This document shows, one piece after another, positions 1 through 5,885 of a stretch of 40,160 bases of DNA. Position numbers and translations under genes: made by a program. The notes below the pieces were generated by a model that searched no databases, was not told where the DNA came from, and saw only the letters and a program-made list of their open reading frames with translations. Within the stretch, counting starts at the first letter, position 1, and each line of letters begins with the position of its first letter. Origin of the DNA: a virus; the IMG/VR virus record IMGVR_UViG_3300037071_001475, positions 1 through 40,160 of that record. The stretch is one strand, 5' to 3'.

Positions 1-178
1 GAAAAGGAGAGAGAAAGCCCTCCCGCGGCGCGTGCAACTCCTGAACTTTCCGACCGCCCCCCTTGCGCCGAACGATCCGCTCGAGCGCGTGCGCCAGCCT
101 GTGCTTCGCGCAACGCCCGTCCTTGACCGCGAGGTTGCGGCACCCCTCGGTCTGGCACCACCCTAGGTTGGGTCTCAC
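1..178 (-). CDS. Partial small Cys-rich protein, cut by the window edge
   Basis: The GTG start at 178 shares a GTGA overlap with the stop of the upstream methyltransferase. The frame stays open for 59 codons to the left edge, so the 3' end is missing. Residues 8-25 hold a C-x4-C-x10-C-x2-H pattern (WCQTEGC then CAKH), likely a zinc knuckle, followed by an Arg/Lys-rich stretch. Similar N-termini occur in phage HNH proteins encoded beside terminase, but no HNH motif is present in the visible part, so no function is assigned. If the two window ends were joined, the frame would continue to a TAG at 40048, giving a 96-aa protein ending 26 nt before the small terminase. That is inference only. Confidence 0.55.
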   Translation of the reverse strand, partial: MRPNLGWCQTEGCRNLAVKDGRCAKHRLAHALERIVRRKGGGRKVQELHAPREGFLSPF

Positions 179-753
179 AGTGGCCACAGATCGAGCGTCA
201 TCGGTGCCACGTCGGGGATGGATGCCAGCGGTGGACCCAGATTGAACGGTTCTGCCGGTAGGTAGCAGCGGAAGAACCCTCCGGTGGGGGTGTCGACGTT
301 GCGGGCCTTGTCCCGGTGGTTGGTGCTGGCGATCAGGTAGCGGGCGCCTGAGTCCCGGAAGTTATCCACAGCCTTGAGTGCGTCCTCGATGCTCAGGTGC
401 TGCAGAACATGGCGGCACATGATCGCGTCCACCATGGGTAGATGGTCCTCGACCACGTCACCGAGCATGAATGACCAGGTGGGGTGGCGTTCTTGGGCTA
501 CCTCGAGGGCTTCTGGCACGATGTCCACACCGATATAGCCGGGGAGCTCGGGCTGCCAGAGTGCCTCGTTGCACCCTGCATCCAGGACGGAGCGGATGTC
601 ATAGGCTCTGACCAGGGCTTTCAGGGCCGGACCGAGGGCTTGAGTGGCCTCGAGCGTGGAGTCCTTGCCGGCCTTGTTCTCACCCCACAGGTTGTCGCGG
701 TAGATCTCCCCGAAGACGTGCCGCCTTCCAGTGACCGTAGAACCTGTGACCAT
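175..753 (-). CDS. Class I SAM-dependent methyltransferase
   Basis: 192 aa. Rossmann-type motif I is VLDAGC at residues 56-61. It is followed by an acidic motif II (VDIVPEALE) and a motif IV/post-I stretch, CRHVLQHLS, usual for small-molecule or sugar methyltransferases. The usual Gly after the motif I Cys is replaced by Asn-Glu. The gene overlaps the GT2 gene by 74 nt and ends the glycan-type run TagD-GT2-methyltransferase, so a role in methylating a transferred sugar or polyol is plausible but inferred. A DnaA-box-like 9-mer, TTATCCACA, lies inside it at 362-370. The substrate is unknown. A nucleic-acid target seems less likely because no catalytic motif of DNA methyltransferases is visible. 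Confidence 0.8.
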   Translation of the reverse strand: MVTGSTVTGRRHVFGEIYRDNLWGENKAGKDSTLEATQALGPALKALVRAYDIRSVLDAGCNEALWQPELPGYIGVDIVPEALEVAQERHPTWSFMLGDVVEDHLPMVDAIMCRHVLQHLSIEDALKAVDNFRDSGARYLIASTNHRDKARNVDTPTGGFFRCYLPAEPFNLGPPLASIPDVAPMTLDLWPL

Positions 754-1378
754 ATCTGCCCACCAGTCGTTCGTATTCGTCCCTCAGCTGGCCTTCGTCC
801 ATGAGATGCAGGGCGTGGTGCTTGGCCACCTGGCGGATCGCCACCTCCGGGACCCTGCCTACCCAGTAGCCGGCCATGTCCACCTCGATCGCGTAGGCCG
901 TGTCGGCGTAGGCCAAGGTGAACGTCTCGTCCAAGGGACCCACGTTCTCCAGGATCTCCCTCGGCATGACCCACAACGGGCCGAAGAAAGCGCCTCTGCG
1001 GGCCTGCGTCTTGGCGGATTCGGGGATGTTGCCGTATTCCATGGGGGTAGCGAGGCCAGGACGGCGCTCGAGCGCCTTGAGCATGGGGGTGAGCCAGCCG
1101 TAGGGGACCTCGATATCGGCACTTCCGACCGCAAGATAGTCGCCTCGAGCCACCTGGAAGCCCCGATTGACGCCGCCGGCGAACCCGCGGTTAGGGTCCA
1201 GGCGGATGTAGATGTCGGCCATATCCTCGAACGGGTTCGGCAGGCTGCTGGCGTTGTCCACCACGATCAGTTCGTGGTTCTCGGGGGTGCCTTCGGAGAA
1301 GCTGCGGAGCGCACCCATGGCGAGCTCGACGTTGGCTGGATCCTTGGCGTAGATCGGGACGATCACCGAGGTCAGCAC
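680..1378 (-). CDS. GT2-family glycosyltransferase
   Basis: 232 aa, GTG start. The N-terminus (SVIVPIY, then LIVVDNASS, then the NRGFAGGVNRG segment) is the classic nucleotide-sugar binding half of inverting GT-A family 2 enzymes. The DxD-like metal site appears as SADIE, and an acceptor-side segment (GPLDETFTLAYADTAY) resembles the conserved ED-hD region. No membrane segment is seen, so it is probably a soluble cytoplasmic transferase. It overlaps the TagD-like gene by 7 nt upstream and the methyltransferase by 74 nt downstream. It likely transfers a sugar to a phage structural protein or a host surface glycan; donor and acceptor cannot be read from sequence. Confidence 0.85.
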   Translation of the reverse strand: MLTSVIVPIYAKDPANVELAMGALRSFSEGTPENHELIVVDNASSLPNPFEDMADIYIRLDPNRGFAGGVNRGFQVARGDYLAVGSADIEVPYGWLTPMLKALERRPGLATPMEYGNIPESAKTQARRGAFFGPLWVMPREILENVGPLDETFTLAYADTAYAIEVDMAGYWVGRVPEVAIRQVAKHHALHLMDEGQLRDEYERLVGRYGHRFYGHWKAARLRGDLPRQPVG

Positions 1379-1797
1379 AGACGCTCCTTGATGATCGACG
1401 TAGAGATACCAGGGGTGTAGCCCACGAAGGCGACTGTGATGTCGAGTTGCGTGAGCAGTTCCGCCGACATGCCGATCTGGGCGCAGTAGTCCTTGGAGAG
1501 CCAGTCGGAACCAACAATCAGGATGTCAGGGAGCAGTTCCTGGATCACGTCGCCGCCAGGGCCGTCGTTGAGGACGGTTTCGTAGCCGAGCTCGCCGATC
1601 AGCGCCCTGCGTTCGTCCTCGGTGAACATCGGCGCGGTGCCTTTGTAGTCCTCGACGAAGGCGTCAGAGTTCACACCGACGATCAACTCGTCGCACAGAC
1701 GTTGGGCTTTCAGCAGGAAACTGGCGTGGCCGGCGTGCGGTATGTCGAACGAGCCCAACGTCAGCCCGATCGTCGAAGATAGCGTGCTGTCCCTCAT
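1372..1797 (-). CDS. TagD-like glycerol-3-phosphate (or related) cytidylyltransferase
   Basis: 141 aa, close to the size of TagD/GCT. The two family signatures are present: HxGH as HAGH at residues 21-24, binding CTP phosphates, and the C-terminal ISTS at 131-134 in the setting YTPGISTSIIKERL (TagD has the very similar GISTTKIK). An RxxLI-type segment also fits. The family makes CDP-glycerol, CDP-ribitol or ADP/CDP-heptose-type donors. The closeness of the ISTS region favours the TagD group. The ATG at 1797 precedes the first beta strand (IGLTLGSFD), so a shorter start would remove essential residues. It is followed by GT2 and methyltransferase genes, and a TagF-like gene lies at 33088-34119. 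Confidence 0.8.
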   Translation of the reverse strand: MRDSTLSSTIGLTLGSFDIPHAGHASFLLKAQRLCDELIVGVNSDAFVEDYKGTAPMFTEDERRALIGELGYETVLNDGPGGDVIQELLPDILIVGSDWLSKDYCAQIGMSAELLTQLDITVAFVGYTPGISTSIIKERLC

Positions 1798-1861
1798 GGC
1801 CAGCCGTCAGCGCGCACCCGATGTCCTCCCCGCAGATACGGAGCGGTCCTTCGCACTTCAC
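1664..1861 (-). CDS. Small Cys/His protein with C...C-x-L-x2-GHEGxH motif
   Basis: 65 aa, GTG start overlapping the stop of the acidic peptide gene as GTGA. Residues 1-28 hold two Cys residues and then CALTAGHEGQH, a small putative zinc-binding motif common in short actinophage proteins. The last 134 nt run out of frame through the start of the TagD-like gene. The C-terminal half is therefore Arg-rich and looks like a by-product of the overlap. An overlap this long is unusual, but the motif plus the GTGA coupling support translation. Function unknown. Confidence 0.5.
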   Translation of the reverse strand: MKCEGPLRICGEDIGCALTAGHEGQHAIFDDRADVGLVRHTARRPRQFPAESPTSVRRVDRRCEL

Positions 1862-1944
1862 TCCGGTTCGGCTTCGGGGGTTTCCGGTTCGGCTTCGGGG
1901 GTCTCTTCCGGCGTCTCTTCGAGCTCTGCGGGATCGGTTTCCAT
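1858..1944 (-). CDS. 28-aa acidic Pro/Glu-rich peptide
   Basis: ATG at 1944 follows a strong ribosome-binding site, AAGGAG, six bases upstream. The product begins METDPAELEETPEE and ends with two copies of ETPEAEP, encoded by a 21-bp near-perfect tandem repeat. Its net charge is strongly negative and there is no hydrophobic segment. It ends in a GTGA overlap with the Cys/His gene. Small acidic phage proteins sometimes mimic DNA or bind host enzymes, but nothing here shows that. It could also be a leader that couples translation of the next gene. Confidence 0.55.
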   Translation of the reverse strand: METDPAELEETPEETPEAEPETPEAEPE

Positions 1945-1954
1945 GGTGTTCTCC

Positions 1955-2107
1955 TTATCGGTCGGCGCCGTACTGTCGGTGCTCGGATTGAGCCAGCAGG
2001 CGCGAGATCATCTCGATGCAGGCATGGACGTGGGCCGTAAGCTCTTCGAGTTGACTCACCAGGTCCATGCTCCCTGGGTTGTTCCAGACCGGAGGCCAAC
2101 TCTCCAA
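1955..2107 (-). CDS. Small WPP-family helical protein, left copy
   Basis: 50 aa from a TTG at 2107. A TTG at 2170 would add 21 residues of unlike composition. The short start is chosen because the product then begins ESWPPxW and aligns end to end with the protein at 13870-14058, which begins AEWPPxW. Both continue with a helix of the pattern L-x-x-Q-(I/L)-x-E-L-T-x-H followed by CI-x-M-(I/L). The two genes lie in different regions, so this is a dispersed paralogue pair. No membrane segment, probably an oligomerising helix. Function unknown. Confidence 0.6.
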   Translation of the reverse strand: MESWPPVWNNPGSMDLVSQLEELTAHVHACIEMISRLLAQSEHRQYGADR

Positions 2108-2226
2108 TCGAGATTCGCCCCCTAGATGGAAGAGCGGAGCGCCAGGGTTGCGCTCCAGGACGGACGTCAAGCGTCCGATCGGCCTCTGGCACCGCGATCA
2201 CGGGGCCGTCTCCGGCTCGATGGGGC

Positions 2227-2739
2227 TCACGATAGCACTACACGTTGAGGATTACCACACGGTCCTGCCATATCCTCGCGCCAACCAGCAGTCCGTACTT
2301 TCTTGCAAGCCCGGCAGAACCGACGACCCTCCCACATGTAGGTGTTCGTCTCGTCGTAGGCGTGTCCCTGCGGGCAGTGGGTCTTCCGCCCATTCGCATT
2401 CTGGGTTCCGCGAGGCATGTGCCCACGGCGCATGTTCTCAGCGTGAGAGACGGGCTCCAGATGCGCGGGGTTCACGCAGGCACGGTTGCGACACAGGTGG
2501 TCCAGTTCTAGCCCAGCAGGAACGGGACCGACCATCATCTCGAACATCGCCGTATGTGCGCTGCACGCCCGTTGCCGATGCGCATCCCGATCCCACCAGC
2601 TGAAAACCCCGTAACCCGCTGTTCGCCTGGGCCCTTGCCACAGCCAGCATCCCGAGGCCAGGTCCACCCTTGTATAGCTCACCAACTTGTCCTCCGGCGA
2701 GGAAAACCGACGTCCTCCTGCCCATGAACGCCTACGCAC
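2227..2739 (-). CDS. HNH endonuclease with C-terminal zinc ribbon
   Basis: 170 aa, GTG start overlapping the preceding gene by 8 nt. The HNH_3-type core is LELDHLCRNRACVNPAHLE, with D80-H81 as the beta-beta-alpha metal site, N90 and H93. A C-terminal ribbon CPQGH (122-126) and CRAC (142-145) follows, as in many free-standing phage HNH proteins. The N-terminal CWLWQG segment is also usual for the family. It probably makes a site-specific nick or break in DNA, acting as a homing-type mobile gene or as a packaging/recombination accessory. It sits among unrelated small genes, which fits a mobile insertion. Confidence 0.85.
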   Translation of the reverse strand: MRRRSWAGGRRFSSPEDKLVSYTRVDLASGCWLWQGPRRTAGYGVFSWWDRDAHRQRACSAHTAMFEMMVGPVPAGLELDHLCRNRACVNPAHLEPVSHAENMRRGHMPRGTQNANGRKTHCPQGHAYDETNTYMWEGRRFCRACKKVRTAGWREDMAGPCGNPQRVVLS

Positions 2740-3166
2740 CGAGTCTCCCTTCCGTACTAGGCTTAGGGGTTTCCCCTACCGCGGCGTGCCGGCGAGCTCT
2801 CCGCTCCGGGCCGATCTCCGGGTCCGTGTCCAGCCAAGCGTCCAGGATCGCCTGTCCGCCGCGCTCAAGGTTCCGTTCAGCGGATCGCAGGTCCCTCTCC
2901 GCCCGCAGGATCCGCCCCGATGCGAACGCACACGCTCCCTGCAGACGGTGGAACTCATACCCCGCCTGCGATGTGGTGTCTGATCCCCCCGAATGACGGG
3001 AGCCGAGCTTGCCCGAGCCCGATCTGAGTGCGGAGAGGCCGGCGTCGTGGGCCAGGACGAAGTCCTTCATGGCCTCCTCGAGTTCCTGGCGGATCCCTTC
3101 CAGGAGCTCAAGTTGCCGCCGGTGGGATTGCCGTACCCTGTCGACGGACGGGACGGCCTTGGCCAT
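2732..3166 (-). CDS. Hypothetical helical protein
   Basis: 144 aa, ATG at 3166 in a TGATG overlap with the upstream gene. The sequence is rich in Arg, Glu and Ala with long predicted helices: residues 10-50 (RQSHRRQLELLEGIRQELEE) and 75-115 (ILRAERDLRSAERNLERGG), suggesting a coiled coil. No catalytic motif, membrane segment or Cys cluster is seen. It is the last member of the run of small genes whose upstream neighbours carry the EPIQDD start repeat, but it lacks that repeat itself. Function not recognised. Confidence 0.7.
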   Translation of the reverse strand: MAKAVPSVDRVRQSHRRQLELLEGIRQELEEAMKDFVLAHDAGLSALRSGSGKLGSRHSGGSDTTSQAGYEFHRLQGACAFASGRILRAERDLRSAERNLERGGQAILDAWLDTDPEIGPERRARRHAAVGETPKPSTEGRLGA

Positions 3167-3396
3167 CAGATCTGCGCCATCAAGTGCTCCAGGTGCTCGA
3201 TCGCCTTATCCCTGTTGCCCATCTCACCGGCATGTTCAGCATCGAGGAATCGCTGGACCGCGCGTTCTAGCTGTCGCACACGGCGAGCACAGAGCTTCAA
3301 CGCCTCGATGTCGTCCTGTATGGGTTCCCGATTGCTCATGTTCCACGTTCCTTCTTCCATGAAGTTGCGCGGTCGGTCGTCCTGTATGGGTTCCAT
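3166..3396 (-). CDS. Small protein with two EPIQDD repeats at its N-terminus
   Basis: 76 aa from ATG at 3396, in a TGATG overlap with the stop of the gene before it. The N-terminus is MEPIQDDR. A second in-frame copy follows an internal ATG at 3339 with its own AAGGA-type ribosome site (MSNREPIQDD), so the true product may be 57 aa. The rest is a charged helix (KLCARRVRQLERAVQRFLDAE). The two copies come from two of the four 19-bp repeats of this region, suggesting that the gene start was duplicated. Function unknown. Confidence 0.6.
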   Translation of the reverse strand: MEPIQDDRPRNFMEEGTWNMSNREPIQDDIEALKLCARRVRQLERAVQRFLDAEHAGEMGNRDKAIEHLEHLMAQI

Positions 3397-3959
3397 CACA
3401 GGTTCCGGTGAGCATCAACCGCTTCGAGCGCCCGGTGCATCTTGTCGTGGAAGACCCGCACCCACATCTCGACAGGGGTCGTGTCGATGAGCTGTTCCAG
3501 CATGGCGTCGGCAACGCGGGCGCACGACAGCACATCCTCGATACGAACGAGCTGGTCCTTGGTCAGAACGTTCTTGCTCATCATCTTCCTCTCCTCACGC
3601 GGGATCTCCTGTCGGTCGTCCTGTGTGGGTTCCATCAGCCCGCCTCTTCCGTTTCCGTCTTGGTCAATGCTTCGCGGGCGGCACGACAGAACGAATCGCA
3701 GGCGCTATCGCCGTCGGGGTCATCCATCATGGCTTGAATCTTCCGGCCCGTGCAGTTCACGCTATGCCAGCGACCGTCGGCGTATTCGTGTCCCGCCAGT
3801 TCTAGCGCCCAGATGAGTCGGCCACGTTCGGCTACCAAGCGGTCGAGAGCGGCGTAGGCGGGGTCAGCCTCGTCACCCATCATCTCGCTGTAGTCGTCCA
3901 GCGAAGCTCGCACGATGTCGAAGTCGCTCCTTGTCGGTCGGTCGTCCTGTATGGGTTCC
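3310..3959 (-). repeat. Four-copy 19-bp repeat at small-gene starts
   Basis: On the minus strand the core GGAACCCATACAGGACGAC lies at 3328-3310, 3394-3376, 3633-3615 (one change, A to G) and 3959-3941. Three copies begin with the ATG of a gene in a TGATG junction (3396, 3635, 3961); the fourth lies 10 nt after an internal ATG (3339). All are read in the same frame as EP(I/T)QDD. Confidence 0.85.
3396..3635 (-). CDS. Small protein with EPTQDD start repeat
   Basis: 79 aa from ATG at 3635 (TGATG overlap with the preceding stop). It starts MEPTQDDR, encoded by a repeat copy with one base change. About 17 codons in, an AGAGGAAG site precedes a second start (MMSKNVLTKDQLVRIEDVL) that could give a 62-aa product. 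The body is alpha-helical (VADAMLEQLIDTTPVEMWVRVFHDKM) and resembles no domain I know. If the inner start is used, the repeat would act as an untranslated or leader-peptide element rather than as part of the protein. Confidence 0.6.
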   Translation of the reverse strand: MEPTQDDRQEIPREERKMMSKNVLTKDQLVRIEDVLSCARVADAMLEQLIDTTPVEMWVRVFHDKMHRALEAVDAHRNL

Positions 3960-3961
3960 AT
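3635..3961 (-). CDS. Small acidic protein with EPIQDD start repeat
   Basis: 108 aa from ATG at 3961, again a TGATG junction. The N-terminus MEPIQDDRP is encoded by a copy of the shared repeat. The remainder is acidic with a GHEYADGRWHS segment followed by two Cys (CTG and CDSFC), possibly a small metal site. An AAGGAG lies just after the repeat at about 3929, but no well-placed ATG follows it, only GTG codons. Function not recognised. Confidence 0.65.
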   Translation of the reverse strand: MEPIQDDRPTRSDFDIVRASLDDYSEMMGDEADPAYAALDRLVAERGRLIWALELAGHEYADGRWHSVNCTGRKIQAMMDDPDGDSACDSFCRAAREALTKTETEEAG

Positions 3962-4407
3962 CACGACGCCTGCAATCGTTCGAGAGCGTCCGCGGCCTTC
4001 TCGGCGGGATCGTGCAGCGATGCCGCATACACCAGCGCGTAGTCGACCCCGCAGGCTTTGAAGAACGCCTCATCGACGCGGAACGCCGTCTGCCACATGT
4101 GATGCGCCGCGCAGAGCGGGATGCAGCCGTCGTAAGCATCGCCGAGCAGCCGGGAGCGCCAGCGTGTCGCGTGACGTGACCGGGTGACGACGTGGGCCGC
4201 TTGCATGTTGCCCGAGCATCGGGGCAGTTCCTTGCGCCAGGTCCGGCCGTCGTAAGTCGTCTGCTCGATCCACGCGATGTCCCGCGCTCGACACGGGCCG
4301 GATTCACGGATGAGTTTCTGGAACGCATCGTCGGCCTGTTTGAGGACGCTGTTGCCCTTCCGCTTCATCGGCTTGCGCTTGAGCGCCGTCTTCCTGGCTA
4401 AGACCAT
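3961..4407 (-). CDS. HNH/NinG-like nuclease
   Basis: 148 aa. The ATG at 4407 overlaps the preceding stop (TGATG); longer starts would run into the lysozyme-like gene. A basic N-terminus (KTALKRKPMKRKG) is followed by CRARD, then a core with C, MQAAHV (the first HNH His), a segment R-H-x-T-R-W, and GCIPLCAAHH (second Cys plus His pair). This Cys/His layout resembles phage NinG/Rap-type recombination nucleases and DUF968-like HNH proteins that cut branched DNA. A role in resolving replication or recombination intermediates is inferred from family resemblance and from its place downstream of the replication genes. Confidence 0.7.
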   Translation of the reverse strand: MVLARKTALKRKPMKRKGNSVLKQADDAFQKLIRESGPCRARDIAWIEQTTYDGRTWRKELPRCSGNMQAAHVVTRSRHATRWRSRLLGDAYDGCIPLCAAHHMWQTAFRVDEAFFKACGVDYALVYAASLHDPAEKAADALERLQAS

Positions 4408-4862
4408 CAGAAACCCCATGCGCCTAACCCGTAAGCGTTCGCGGCCCACACCGCCAGCAGGACGTTCGTGCGAGCGTTGAACACGTTGTCGACGAGCCGA
4501 GCCATCTGCACACGATCAGCGAAGGCCGCTCGCCAGGAGGCATAGGTGGAGCCGATGATCTGGAACACGCCGGATGAACCGGACGGGTTCGCTGCCCAGG
4601 GCCAGGTGTAGGGGCCGGATTCGCGTTCGGCTATCGCCACCATCTGCGCGTAGCCACCCGGCACGTCCCATCGGTCGGTGGCGCAGCGGATCAGCCACAG
4701 GACGCGGTGGTGGACCTGCTCGAACCCCATCGAAGGCTGGATGTTCGCCTGCCACGAGTTGCAGACGTATCCGAGTCCGCGTTCTTCGGCGTGTGCTGTC
4801 GACATCCCGGTTCCGATCGTGAGCGTCGTTGCAAGCAAGAGCGAAGCTGCGAGTTTGCGCAT
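4407..4862 (-). CDS. Secreted lysozyme/transglycosylase-like protein
   Basis: 151 aa from ATG at 4862. Residues 1-25 form a clear signal peptide: MRK, a hydrophobic core, and AHA as the likely cleavage site before EE. The mature part has the lysozyme-fold signature AERESGPYTWPWA followed by NPSGSSGVFQI, as in soluble lytic transglycosylases and resuscitation-factor-like proteins, where a Glu (E79 or E81) is the catalytic acid. It would cleave peptidoglycan outside the membrane. It lies in the early/replication region, about 11 kb from the M15 endolysin, so it may serve a purpose other than final lysis, for example local wall remodelling. Confidence 0.75.
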   Translation of the reverse strand: MRKLAASLLLATTLTIGTGMSTAHAEERGLGYVCNSWQANIQPSMGFEQVHHRVLWLIRCATDRWDVPGGYAQMVAIAERESGPYTWPWAANPSGSSGVFQIIGSTYASWRAAFADRVQMARLVDNVFNARTNVLLAVWAANAYGLGAWGF

Positions 4863-4890
4863 GAGGTACGTCCTTCCGTCGTGTCCGTCG

Positions 4891-4909
4891 CCCACCACCG
4901 TGAGGTGGG
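4891..4909 (-). other. Weak hairpin before the secreted lysozyme gene
   Basis: Six-bp stem CCCACC/GGTGGG with a 7-nt loop in the 64-nt gap between the genes at 4862 and 4927, extendable by one G-U pair. No T-run follows. It could slow transcription or affect the ribosome site of the downstream gene, but a stem this short is common in GC-rich DNA. Confidence 0.25.
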
Positions 4910-4926
4910 TCGGTCAGGCGGTTGCG

Positions 4927-5160
4927 CTAGCGGCCTCGCCCCCTCGGCAGCAGGTCGGCTTCGAAGAACTCAACCGTCGTGTTCTCGGTGAGCCACGCTT
5001 CGAGTTCTTCCGGCGTCGGACCGATGGGAGGTTTGTCGTCGAAGAACTCTCCGGGATCTCCTCGGTCACCCAAGACAGCAACGAAGATGAGCGCGATCAA
5101 GATGCCCGCGAAGATGCATGCGAGGGTGTAGGTGCAGCCGAGCCAGAAGTCGTTGGTCAC
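4927..5160 (-). CDS. Single-pass membrane protein
   Basis: 77 aa from GTG at 5160, which shares GTGA with the stop of the replication gene. An ATG at 5187 would add nine residues. Residues 5-32 are strongly hydrophobic (YTLACIFAGILIALIFVAVL), giving one transmembrane helix. The C-terminal tail is acidic and Pro-containing (FFDDKPPIGPTPEELEAWL). Topology is probably N-out/C-in or a membrane-anchored cytosolic tail. Small membrane proteins next to phage replication genes are sometimes exclusion or membrane-tethering factors; no direct evidence here. Confidence 0.7.
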   Translation of the reverse strand: MTNDFWLGCTYTLACIFAGILIALIFVAVLGDRGDPGEFFDDKPPIGPTPEELEAWLTENTTVEFFEADLLPRGRGR

Positions 5161-5885
5161 GCCGTCACCGCCGATAAGCGACGACATTCGCTGAGCAGGT
5201 ACGGGTAGTGGTCGTTCGCTACTGGCTGCGCCTCGCGGATGTTGCGGAGCGCATCGGTGACGATCTCGGGGGTGAAGGTGTTTCCGAGCAGCATCAGGCG
5301 GGCCGGTGTCATGGATTCCTGCCAGCCTTCGTCGAGTCGGCTGATGAGGTACTGAGCCGTCGAATCCTCAGCGAGCAGCGACGCGGCGATCCTGTTGCCG
5401 TTCTTTGGTGCCGCGCTCAGCGCGGGATTCCCTGTTCCCTGTTCCACTTCCCTGTTCCCTGTTCCCTGTTCCGGCAGTGAGTCCTCCAGTTCACCGTTAT
5501 CCACAGTGATGGAACCCTCACTGAGCATGTCGTGAGTCCTCACTGAGCCGTCATGCACAGCGGGGTACTTGCTAGGGGTCGGCCGGTTCACTCGCTGATG
5601 GTCGGTCCAGGCGTTCACGCAGTAGAACGTCTTGCCGAAGACGGCGTACCGAGTGATTAGGCCCGAGTCCTGTAGCCCCCACATCATCGCATCGACCATG
5701 TATGGCTCTATCTCATCCCGCAGCGGGAAGAGGGCAGCGCGGATCAGGCGCGGTACATCACGGCCCCGGCCCTCGTCGTCGGCGTAGTTCCACAGACCGA
5801 TGAACAGCAGGCGGTCGATGTCGTCGGGGAGGTCGGCGATGTCCTGGGACGTCCAGAACTCGGGCTTGATGGTTCGAATCCTCAT
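5157..5885 (-). CDS. Replication-initiator/replisome-organizer-like protein
   Basis: 242 aa from ATG at 5885 (ATGA overlap). The N-terminus MRIRTIKPEFWTSQDIADL is the hallmark of a widespread phage family with an N-terminal winged helix and DnaD-like tail, annotated as replisome organizers or DNA-binding replication proteins. Residues 25-110 (LLFIGLWNYADDEGRGRD onwards) continue this domain. A low-complexity linker (EQGTGN repeated) and a C-terminal helical domain follow. The linker DNA consists of 7-bp repeats and lies beside a perfect DnaA box, so the gene may contain the origin it acts on, as lambda O does. The helicase gene lies upstream in the same operon. Confidence 0.75.
   Translation of the reverse strand: MRIRTIKPEFWTSQDIADLPDDIDRLLFIGLWNYADDEGRGRDVPRLIRAALFPLRDEIEPYMVDAMMWGLQDSGLITRYAVFGKTFYCVNAWTDHQRVNRPTPSKYPAVHDGSVRTHDMLSEGSITVDNGELEDSLPEQGTGNREVEQGTGNPALSAAPKNGNRIAASLLAEDSTAQYLISRLDEGWQESMTPARLMLLGNTFTPEIVTDALRNIREAQPVANDHYPYLLSECRRLSAVTA
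5428..5548. other. Candidate replication origin inside the initiator-like gene
   Basis: Five copies of TTCCCTG lie at 5428, 5435, 5448, 5455 and 5462, in two runs broken by TTCCAC, with a partial sixth at 5469. A perfect DnaA box TTATCCACA lies at 5497-5505. Two 11-bp direct repeats CCTCACTGAGC at 5516-5526 and 5538-5548 are spaced 22 bp apart, two helical turns. GTGAGTCCTC also occurs twice (5477 and 5532). Iterons inside an initiator gene are known from lambdoid phages; applying this here is inference. Confidence 0.45.

Noticed and set aside
5428-5475. Heptamer repeats as a CRISPR array
   Set aside because: Units are 7 bp without spacers and lie inside a coding gene.
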